Assembly (NCBI GenBank): GCA_910591455.2 | Contig: OU342820.1 | Span: forward strand, 21,498,099-21,562,098 | Source: Pholis gunnellus | Taxonomy: Eukaryota; Chordata; Actinopteri; Perciformes; Pholidae | DNA length: 64,000 nucleotides | Direction: 5' to 3' | In this document: positions 45,180 through 56,800 of the stretch, in pieces | Layout of the letters: each line of letters starts with the position of its first letter | How positions within the stretch are numbered: the stretch's first letter is position 1 | Made by a program: the position numbers and the translations under genes | The notes under the pieces: model-generated | Database searches by the model: none | What the model was told of the DNA's origin: nothing | Seen by the model: the letters and a program-made list of their open reading frames with translations, nothing else

Positions 45180-46379
45180 GAGCAGGACTAGAACAGGACT
45201 AGAGCAGGACTAGAACAGGACTAGACCAGGACTAGAACAGGACTAGAGCAGGACTAGAACAAGACTAGAGCAAGACTAGAACAGGACTAGAGCAGGACTA
45301 GAACAGGACTAGAGCAGGACTAGAACAAGACTAGAGCAGGACTAGAGCAGGACTAGAACAGGACTAGAGCAGGACTAGAACAGGACTAGAGCAGGACTAG
45401 AACAAGACTAGAGCAGGACTAGAGCAAGACTAGAACAGGACTAGAACAGGACTAGAGCAGGACTAGAGCAGGACTAGAACAGGACTAGAGCAGGACTAGA
45501 ACAAGACTAGAGCAGGACTAGAGCAAGACTAGAACAGGACTAGAGCAGGACTAGAACAAGACTAGAGCAGGACTAGAGCAAGACTAGAACAGGACTAGAG
45601 CAGGACTAGAGCAGGACTAGAGCAGGACTAGAACAGGACTAGAACAAGACTAGAGCAGGACTAGAACAAGACTAGAGCAGGACTAGAGCAGGACTAGAGC
45701 AGGACTAGAACAGGACTAGAACAGGACTAGAGCAGGACTAGTACAAGACTAGAGCAGGACTAGAGCAGGACTAGAACAGGACTAGAACAGGACTAGAACA
45801 AGACTAGAACAGGACTAGAGCAGGACTAGAACAAGACTAGAGCAGGACTAGAGCAGGACTAGAACAGGACTAGAACAGGACTAGAGCAGGACTAGAACAG
45901 GACTAGAACAGGACTAGAGCAGGACTAGAACAGGACTAGAGCAGGACTAGAGCAAGACTAGAACAAGACTAGACCAGGACTAGAACAGGACTAGAGCAGG
46001 ACTAGAACAGGACTAGAGCAGGACTAGAACAAGACTAGACCAGGACTAGAACAGGACTAGAACAGGACTAGAGCAGGACTAGAACAGGACTAGAGCAGGA
46101 CTAGAACAAGACTAGACCAGGACTAGAACAGGACTAGAACAGGACTAGAGCAGGACTAGAACAGGACTAGAGCAGGACTAGAGCAGGACTAGAGCAGGAC
46201 TAGAACAGGACTAGAGCAGGACTAGAACAGGACTAGAACAGGACTAGAGCAGGACTAGAGCAGGACTAGAACAGGACTAGAGCAGGACTAGAACAGGACT
46301 AGAACAAGACTAGAGCAGGACTAGAGCAGGACTAGAACAGGACTAGAACAGGACTAGAGCAGGACTAGAGCAGGACTAG
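45180..46379. repeat. 11-bp minisatellite (AGAACAGGACT), ~109 copies
   Basis: Units vary at two positions, AGA(A/G)CA and (G/A)GACT, with rare CCAGG forms. Each unit has one CTAG. Its frames are interrupted by TAG, so no ORF crosses it. Confidence 0.95.
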
Positions 46380-46641
46380 GGTCAGCCACACAGGGACGGG
46401 AACCAGCAGCAGGTGGTTCAGCCCGTCGGTTCATCTCCTCTGGTTTAAATATGAGAAATAAATCAGAGTTTTGGTCAAACTGTCGTTAAACTGTTTAAAT
46501 ATACGACGTACGTGAGGACAGTTTGGTGACATCCTGGTCCAGAGGCTCTGGACCAGCGTTGACACAGCAGAGTGATGATCTGTTTGAAGGTTTGTTGAGC
46601 TGTAAGTAAAACTCACAGGAGGTTTAACACTCACCTGTGAC

Positions 46642-46778
<137 letters not shown>

Positions 46779-47039
46779 ACATTTTCTTTAGATGATCACA
46801 GATCTGATCTTGTTTACGTCTCAAGTTAAAGCTGATTAGACTCGATGAGGATTTAGCAGGGATCAGGATCCGATAAGTGGATTCAGGACTGGATTTTGTT
46901 TCATAAGATGCTCCTGAACCCAGATCCTTCATGCATGTTTAAGCATCCGGTTCATCCTGTTACAGGATCCTCTGCTGGTCTCAGTCCTCTCACACACCTC
47001 CAGAGACCAACTCATCTGGTTTTGTCCTTTCTTTTTCAG

Positions 47040-47244
47040 TCCTGAACCTCATCGAACCACATCGACTCCTCTGACAGAAAAGTCTGCTCAGGAAATAACA
47101 TCACGAGGAGGGATTTATCTCAAACTACGAGTCTGGATCTGGTTTCCTGGCGGTCCGCTAGAATCCAGAACGAGCTCAGCATGAGGGTCTGAGGAGGATT
47201 TAAAGAAGGCTGGTTCAGACCCGAGGAGGTAGGAGGGAGGTAGC
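47040..47244 (+). other. Candidate caskin2 5' UTR segment
   Basis: TTTGTCCTTTCTTTTTCAG immediately before 47040 is a good acceptor, and no splice donor is needed before the ATG at 47245. It could be the 5' UTR part of the first coding exon. Confidence 0.4.
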
Positions 47245-50200
47245 ATGGGGAAGGAGCAGGACCTGCTGCAGGCGGCGAAGACCGGAGACCTGCTGTCCAC
47301 TCAGAAGCTGCTGTCCAAACTCAAAGCCAACAGGAACAGTGAGTATACCCGCACCTCGTGCTTTTATTCTGAAATATGGCCGATTACCATGGGGGTGGGG
47401 GGTCCCTCTGATGGCCCCTCTGATGGTCCCTCTGATGGTCCCTATGATGGTCCCTCTGATGGTCCCTATGATGGTCCCTCTGATGGTCCCTATGATGGTC
47501 CCTCTGATGGCCCCTCTGATGGTCCCTCTGATGGTCCCTATGATGGTCCCTCTGATGGTCCCTCTGATGGTCCCTCTGATGGTCCCTCTGATGGTCCCTC
47601 TGATGGTTCCTCTGATGGTCCCTCTGATGGTCCCTATGATGGTCCCTCTGATGGTCCCTCTGATGGTCCCTCTGATGGTCCCTCTGATGGTCCCTATGAT
47701 GGTCCCTCTGATGGTCCCTCTGATGGTCCCTCTGATGGTCCCTCTGATGGTCCCTCTGATGGTTCCTCTGATGGTCCCTCTGATGGTCCCTATGATGGTC
47801 CCTCTGATGGTCCCTATGATGGTCCCTTTGATGGTCCCTCTGATGGTTCCTCTGATGGTCCCTCTGATGGTTCCTCTGATGGTCCCTCTGATGGTCCCTA
47901 TGATGGTCCCTCTGATGGTCCCTCTGATGGTCCCTATGATGGTCCCTATGATGGTCCCTCTGATGGTCCCTCTGATGGTCCCTATGATGGTCCCTCTGAT
48001 GGTTCCTCTGATGGTCCCTCTGATGGTCCCTATGATGGTCCCTCTGATGGTCCCTCTGATGGTCCCTATGATGGTCCCTATGATGGTCCCTCTGATGGTT
48101 CCTCTGATGGTCCCTATGATAGCCAACAGAGCGGACCTTCCGTTTCTATATTTCAGGACAGTTCATTAATATATTTGAGGACATGTTGTCTCTATGTTTG
48201 GGGACATGTTGTCTCTATGTTTGGGGACATGTTGTCTCTATGTTTGGGGACATGTTGTCTCTATGTTTGGGGACATGTTGTCTCTATGTTTGGGGACATG
48301 TTGTCTCTATGTTTGGGGACATGTTGTCTCTATGTTTGGGGACATGTTGTCTCTATGTTTGGGGACATGTTGTCTCTATGTTTGGGGACATGTTGTCTCT
48401 ATGTTTGGGGACATGTTGTCTCTATGTTTGGGGACATGTTGTCTCTATGTTTGGGGACATGTTGTCTCTATGTTTGGGGATATTTGGGGACATTGCCTGT
48501 GGCTGTTAGAGGACATGTCTTCCTGACATCTGCTGCTTCACTATCTGCTGTCACTGAATCACAAGGAGCTCCCAGATGGTGTCCCGCCGGGATTAACAGG
48601 AATTATAGCATGTGGGGAGGGCCGGGCCCAGTCAGGGGGGGGGGGGGCCAACGTGGATCGAGTGGTCCAGATGTTGACCCTCAACGGGTTTATTCGGGTT
48701 TATTCTGGCTCTGGTCCCGAGGACCAGAACCAGAATAAAGTGTATTTAAAATGACATCATTTAGACCAATGAAGCCTGGAACATGTCCGTCTGTCCCCTC
48801 CAACCAGAGAGTCTTTTATTTGTCTCATTATTGACCCGGTGGAGCCTCGTAAACATGTCAACATGTCAACATGTCAACATGTAAACATGTCAACATGTAA
48901 CATGTAAACATGTCAACATGTCAACATGTAAACATGTAAACATGTCAACATGTTGACATGTAAACATGTAACATGTAAACATGTCAACATGTAACATGTA
49001 AACATGTAAACATGTAACATGTCAACATGTCAACATGTAAACATGTCAACATGTCAACATGTAAACATGTCAACATGTCAACATGTTGACATGTAAACAT
49101 GTAACATGTAAACATGTCAACATGTAACATGTAAACATGTCAACATGTAAACATGTCAACATGTCAACATGTAAACATGTAAACATGTCAACATGTTGAC
49201 ATGTAAACATGTAACATGTAAACATGTTGACATGTTGACATGTCGACATGTTGACATGTAAACATGTCAACATGTAAACATGTCAACATGTCAACATGTA
49301 AACATGTCAACATGTTGACATGTAAACATGTAACATGTAAACATGTTGACATGTTACATGTTGACATGTCGACATGTTGACATGTAAACATGTCAACATG
49401 TCCACGTCTGTGTTCACGTCAGGCCAAACAAAAAGAAGAGGGGGGGGGGCTCATGTTTATTCATGAGTTTGGGTTTAAGCTCAGCCAATCAGCCTCTCTG
49501 CAGAACTCCTCTTTTATATTTCAGGATTTTTCTCTTATTTTTAAATCTCTAAATTCATACCAGAACTGTGGAATTTAATTTTCAAACCTCAAGACCTCAT
49601 GTTTACACCGCAACACGTTTTTCATATATTTGAGTTTACATTTTGTAATAAGTATCAATAGAACTTCAGCTACGAAGTCTGTTGTGTAATCAGACATAAA
49701 TATAGAATTAAATAGAATATCCGATCCTGTTATATTATATTATATAACATCATATCATATTATATAATATAATGTTATGTTATGTTATGTTAGCTCTATG
49801 ATGTAACCAGAGGTCGGTGGAAGCGATCTCTGGAGGAAAGATCAATTAAATTACTCTGTTTGTTCAGCCAATCAGCTGCTTCCTCCTGATGCCGTTTACC
49901 TGTCGACTCCACCGCCGGTGTGTTGAATGTTTAACTGGTCCTCTAAAGAGACGTCTGAGGGGGGACACTGTGTGGTGGGACTGAGGGGCCCCTCAGGACC
50001 CCCGGCTGTCTGGGGGTCAGTCATCCAGGAGGAGGGGGTCTTACTTTGATTTATTTTAAATCAACCTTTTAAGATCTGAGAGAAAGTTAAACTCAGACAG
50101 AGTGAGGCGTCGCTGTTTTACCACAACCACACACACAAGCTGGTCTGACTCAGTTTGACTCAGTTTGACTCAGTTTGACTCAGTTTGACTCAGTTTGACT

Positions 50201-51775
50201 CAGTTTGACTCAGTTTGACTCAGTTTGACTCGTCCCATCAGCCATCATCTCAATGAGCCTCTCCATTACAACATGACTACCTGCTAGAAGGTGTTTTGTA
50301 ACCGCGGCCTGTGATTGGTGGTCAAAGGTAACGACTGTAAAACGGTGATTAATGCATTTCACTTCCTGTAATCTTCACAATAAAAGTCCAACTTTGTATT
50401 TTTATATCTTACTCTTCCTCCCTGCTGTTTTAGTAGTTGCTATTGAAGAATAGCCGCTAACAAAGCTAACAAAGCTCTGCTAATTCTGTGCTCTGCATTT
50501 GATTGGACCGCTAAGTGAGCGAGAGTCATCAAACATTTGAAAACGTCTCACAGAAGATAAAAGACGGATTGTTTCAACATGTAGTTAATATTTAAAGAGA
50601 GATAAACGAACAGTGGGAAACATTCTGAGTCAGAATCAGTGATCGTTGGTCGTCTGCTGACCTTCTGCTGAACTGATGGTTTATTTCAGAAACACCTTCA
50701 TCTCCTCCTGTGAGCAGAACGAGACTCTTCCAGAAGAAGAAGAAGCCTCAGAGCGACTCCTCACTTTCTATAGAAGCTTTGAAAAGAAAACAAGACAAAT
50801 AGAAATCTAGTTTGAGGCTACGTCCTGTGTGTGTATGTTGTGTAGTGTGTGTGTGTAGTGTGTGTATGTTGTGTAGTGTGTGTAGTGTGTGTATGTTGTG
50901 TAGTGTGTGCAGCAGAGTAATGGCTGCTGGTGCTTTTCTTTATTCTCTGCGTTATGTAACGGAGGTTCAGCACTCAGCTCTCCTGCTTTCTTGTTTTTCC
51001 TCACGTGACTCTGCGGTGACTTTTATTTTGAAGGACACTGAACGCATCTCTGCAGACTGTAAACAGCTGAGATGTTTATGTCTCTGGAGTGTGTTTGACA
51101 CAGAGACCTTATTATCTACAAATGTTCAATTTACAAGTTTGACCTGTTTTGTTACAAAACATGTTTATTTTCCTCTTTTTCCTCCCAAACTCTGTTGTTC
51201 TTTATTTTATTGTTTGGGCTCAAAGAACAATACGTTTCCTTCTTTGTAAACGTTTAGACGTTTAGAAAAGATTTGTATTTGTAAAAATGAATTGATGTGA
51301 TTCTTTCATACTTTTCTAAAATATTGTGAGAATGTTAAATCTTTTTGTCGTGAGCACTGTTCTTATTTAATGTGCTTTTATTATGAAGTTTAGTTTTCAC
51401 CTGAACCTTTAATATCAAATAATCTGTTTCAAACTCAGATTATTAAATCACCATTATTTAGATTTATGATATTTGAGGGAAAGTTATTTTTATTGTTAGT
51501 GAAAAACATAGAAATGATTCTTTGTTGTGTATTTGTATCAAACACACACTTAATTGAAATGGTGCTTTGACAGTGAAAAGTCTCACGGAGACTCTCCTGA
51601 TCCTGGTCCTCATCGTGAGCCCCATGAAACCAGCAGCGCATTACCCAGAATCCTCCTCTGCGCTGAGAGTCCAGTGTTTGAAGAACAGTTTTCACCACCG
51701 AGCACGAGAGGAATTCAGAGAACTCTAATTTAGGTCAGAACTGTGGCGAAGAAAACTCTGAGGACTCCTCTTCTT

Positions 51776-51845
<70 letters not shown>

Positions 51846-52034
51846 CAGCCATTGTCCTGCAGCAGCAGTGTGTTTGAATGGAGGCGGTGATGTCATGGTG
51901 TTGGTATGTGGCCACCTTCGGTACCCCCCCCCCCCTCTGAGACTGGAATCTGACTCCAGACCGTTTCCTTAAAGAAGAGAAGAAGACCAGCAGACGCTCT
52001 GTTCCCCGTAAGACACGGGGCGGTTTATACGTAT

Positions 52035-52077
<43 letters not shown>

Positions 52078-53752
52078 TACATATATATACATATATACAT
52101 ATATCTTTAAACAATCGCCAAAACTACACCATTTATCGTTTATTATCTTTCCAACAGTCCTTGAACACATCATGTGTGATGAACATCAGGAAAAACATGT
52201 TTCCTCTCATGATTGATTCAACAAGAGAGACAACGAGAGAGAGGAGAGACATGACTGAACTACAGGAGGAGAGGAGAGAGGAGAGGAGAGAGGAGAGAGG
52301 AGAGGAGAGGAGAGAGGAGAGGAGAGAGGAGAGGAGAGAGGAGAGGAGAGAGAAGAGAGGAGAGGAGAGAGGAGAGAGGAGAGGAGAGGAGAGGAGAGAG
52401 GAGAGGAGAGAGGAGAGGAGAGAGAAGAGAGGAGAGGAGAGAGGAGAGAGGAGAGGAGAGGAGAGGAGAGAGGAGAGAGGAGAGGAGAGGAGAGAGGAGA
52501 GGAGAGGAGAGAGGAGAGGAGAGAGGAGAGAGGAGAGGAGAGGAGAGGAGAGAGGAGAGAGGAGAGGAGAGAGAAGAGAGGAGAGGAGAGAGGAGAGGAG
52601 AGAGAAGAGAGGAGAGGAGAGGAGAGAGGAGAGGAGAGGAGAGAGGAGAGGAGAGGAGAGAGGAGAGGAGAGAGGAGAGAGGAGAGGAGAGGAGAGGAGA
52701 GAGGAGAGGAGAGAGGAGAGGAGAGGAGAGAGGAGAGGAGAGAGGAGAGAGGAGAGGAGAGGAGAGGAGAGAGGAGAGGAGAGAGGAGAGAGGAGAGGAG
52801 AGGAGAGGAGAGAGGAGAGGAGAGAGGAGAGGAGAGGAGAGAGGAGAGAGGAGAGGAGAGAGGAGAGGAGAGAGGAGAGGAGAGAGGAGAGAGGAGAGGA
52901 GAGAGGATTGGCTGGAACATGTGAATAGTTTAATCTATAAATAGAACGTAGAGACTCTTTCCAACATAACACTTGTAAACATGTTGGATATTTAGATTAT
53001 ATTGTAAAATAAATGATCAAATAAATTCCACTTGTTTTCTTCTTCTTCATGATGATGTCATCATAAGTGTGGTTCTGTTTCAGAGAGGAGCAGGGCTTTT
53101 ATTTTGGCGATCAGAGGGTTAATGGATAGTAAAATAAAAGCGTTTCAGTGCAAACAGACTTTGTGTTCTTCAGACTCTGTTGACGTGTTTCAGTTCTTGT
53201 AACATCTATTGTGAGAGGAGTGAGACCTCTCTGCTGGGGGGGGGGGGGGGGGGGGTCCAGAAAGATGGAGGAAAAGTCCATTATGAGCAGAGGAACAGGG
53301 TGTGGAGCTGAAGTCACTTCCTCCTGAACAACATGTGAGAACAAGCACATCAGAGTTCAGTTTAACTCTTTAAGGCATTTAAATATTAATATAGAACTTT
53401 GAAACCTGCACGACCTCTTCTGCTCCATTCAGAGCAGCTTTTATTTCCTCTGTTCTTCCTCCAGAAGTCCACTAAACCACTAAAAGATTTCTTTCATCAA
53501 TTAGTTAATTTTCATGTTTTTTTTCATGCTGAATGATTAATTTCTAAGAAACTTATGAGCAGATCACAAGATTTAAAGTTCTGTGATTCTTTGTGGAGAA
53601 ACTCAGTTTTACAGATCTGTGGATTAAATCAACTCAATAAAGAAATATATATACACAGTATATATATTTATATATATACTGTTTATATGCTACAACATGT
53701 AGAGTAGTTTGATCCCCCTTCAGTGGTTTGGGTTTCTGGGCAGGACATTTTA

Positions 53753-53833
<81 letters not shown>

Positions 53834-56800
53834 AACCTGTCCGTGACTTTCTATCAGAGGAAGAGGAGGAGGAGGAAGAGGAGGGGGATGTTGTGTTGAG
53901 GTGAGGAGCAGCTCTCAGGAACAAAGCAGGGCCTCTTCTACACTTCCTCTCCCAACACTATTGTTCCACAATAGAGGGGGGGGGGTCTGACACAAAGCCC
54001 CCCCCCCCTCTGAGACCAAAGACTGAGAGGAAACTGATGTTCTAGCTTCAGAACCTTCACTTTCTGAGCTCCTGTTTGACTGAAACGTCTCAACAACTAG
54101 AATAAGAAACCGGACTCTTCTCTCTGGTGTCGACCTGTCAATCACTGTGTAGCCCCGCCCCTAAAGCATCCCCTGCTTTATGGTCTGTGTGACTCTAAAT
54201 GGACCATCATGTACTAAATGAACATCATGCTGTATTGAAGAAGACTTGAAACTAGAGATTGAGACCATAAACTCATGTTTACAATGTTTACTGAGGTAAT
54301 AAATCAAGAGAGAAGTAGTCATTTTCTCATAGACTTCTATACAACCAGAGGAGTCGCCCCCTGGTGGACACTCGAGAGCAGTAGAGTCATTTTCTCATAG
54401 ACTTCTATAGACCAGAATTAATTCTGGTGACAAAAGCTAAAAAACTAAAATCATAAACTGTTCAGCCAATTCAAAAATTTAAAAATCGTCTGCTCTTCAT
54501 GGTCTTTTACACAATATAGCAACTTTATACTGTTTAGTTGATGAATGGTTTGAGAGATAAAGAAGTTCTTATTTATGATAATGAGCTGACTGTGTGAGGT
54601 TGTTCTCCATGTCGTGGACTAAACCATGAATTCCGTCCCGACTGAGGTCTGAACCTCCAGCTCGTCTCCGAGCTGCTGCTCAGGAATGTAAACAACACGT
54701 TGTAGTGTTTTATATTTGTAGTCCTCGAGGAGGTCTACAGTAGTCGTGTTTTATATTTGTAGTCCTCGAGGAGGTCTACAGTAGTCGTGTTTTATATTTG
54801 TAGTCCTAGAGGAGGTCTACAGTAGTCGTGTTTTATATTTGTAGTCCTAGAGGAGGTCTACAGTAGTCGTGTTTTATATTTGTAGTCCTAGAGGAGGTCT
54901 ACAGTAGTCGTGTTTTATATTTGTAGTCCTAGAGGAGGTCTACAGTAGTCGTGTTTTATATTTGTAGTCCTAGAGGAGGTCTACAGTAGTCGTGTTTTAT
55001 ATTTGTAGTCCTAGAGGAGGTCTACAGTAGTCGTGTTTTATATTTGTAGTCCTAGAGGAGGTCTACAGTAGTCGTGTTTTATATTTGTAGTCCTAGAGGA
55101 GGTCTACAGTAGTCGTGTTTTATATTTGTAGTCCTAGAGGAGGTCTACAGTAGTCGTGTTTTATATTTGTAGTCCTAGAGGAGGTCTACAGTAGTCGTGT
55201 TTTATATTTGTAGTCCTAGAGGAGGTCTACAGTAGTCGTGTTTTATATTTGTAGTCCTAGAGGAGGTCTACAGTAGTCGTGTTTTATATTTGTAGTCCTA
55301 GAGGAGGTCTACAGTAGTCGTGTTTTATATTTGTAGTCCTAGAGGAGGTCTACAGTAGTCGTGTTTTATATTTGTAGTCCTAGAGGAGGTCTACAGTAGT
55401 CGTGTTTTATATTTGTAGTCCTAGAGGAGGTCTACAGTAGTCGTGTTTTATATTTGTAGTCCTAGAGGAGGTCTACAGTAGTCGTGTTTTATATTTGTAG
55501 TCCTAGAGGAGGTCTACAGTAGTCGTGTTTTATATTTGTAGTCCTAGAGGAGGTCTACAGTAGTCGTGTTTTATATTTGTAGTCCTAGAGGAGGTCTACA
55601 GTAGTCGTGTTTTATATTTGTAGTCCTAGAGGAGGTCTACAGTAGTCGTGTTTTATATTTGTAGTCCTAGAGGAGGTCTACAGTAGTCGTGTTTTATATT
55701 TGTAGTCCTAGAGGAGGTCTACAGTAGTCGTGTTTTATATTTGTAGTCCTAGAGGAGGTCTACAGTAGTCGTGTTTTATATTTGTAGTCCTAGAGGAGGT
55801 CTACAGTAGTCGTGTTTTATATTTGTAGTCCTAGAGGAGGTCTACAGTAGTCGTGTTTTATATTTGTAGTCCTAGAGGAGGTCTACAGTAGTCGTGTTTT
55901 ATATTTGTAGTCCTAGAGGAGGTCTACAGTAGTCGTGTTTTATATTTGTAGTCCTAGAGGAGGTCTACAGTAGTCGTGTTTTATATTTGTAGTCCTAGAG
56001 GAGGTCTACAGTAGTCGTGTTTTATATTTGTAGTCCTAGAGGAGGTCTACATTAGTCGTGTTTTATATTAGAGTTCAGACTTCTGCCGTCTGTTTAAGTT
56101 TTATTGAAACACAACGTATATTTAGAGTCTTCACCACAATGAGAGGAGATCCTCCTCGTTCTGTTTATTGCTTTTCCTCCAGAACCAGAAAGAACTCCAG
56201 CAGACGCTGTAATCACACATCTGATCCTCGCAGCGCTTTGGCTAATTTTAGTCGCCAGATTTCTTTTACAACAGATTCTCTTCCAGGCTCCAGAATCTGG
56301 TCCACGTTCTGGATCCCAACGAGACCTCAAATCTGCAGATTCCTGCAAAAACACCTCCTCTTCCTCCTCCTCTTCCTCCCCCTCCTCTTCCTCCTCCTCC
56401 TCCTCCTCAAACATTGCAGTATATGAAGTCATTATAATGAGTTATCTTGTCTCGTTTTCTCCGCCTGTAGCTTCAGTTTGTGTTTTGAGTTTTTAATTTT
56501 TGCTCAGACTTATTTCCATTAATTATAAAGATTCAGGTCGTTATCAAAGCGCTCAGACCTCCAGAGGGAACAACGTCTGCTGCTTCTTTACCCAAAGTCT
56601 TTACTTCAAAAAGCTACTGGAGGTTAAAACTAGAGATGTTGCAGACGATTGTGTTTAATCTACAGACAGCAGGTCTCTGTGTTTATTCTACAGACAGCAG
56701 GTCTTTGTGTTTAATCTACAGACAGCAGGTCTCTGTGTTTAATCTACAGACAGCAGGTCTCTGTGTTTAATCTACAGACAGCAGGTCTCTGTGTTTAATC

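Noticed and set aside
47215..48126. 303-codon minus-strand Gly-Thr-Ile repeat frame
   Set aside because: Complement of the 12-bp array in caskin2 intron 1; no independent support.
52133..52972. Frames of 237-279 codons (Leu/Ser- or Arg/Glu-rich)
   Set aside because: Consequence of the pure purine tract, not a gene.
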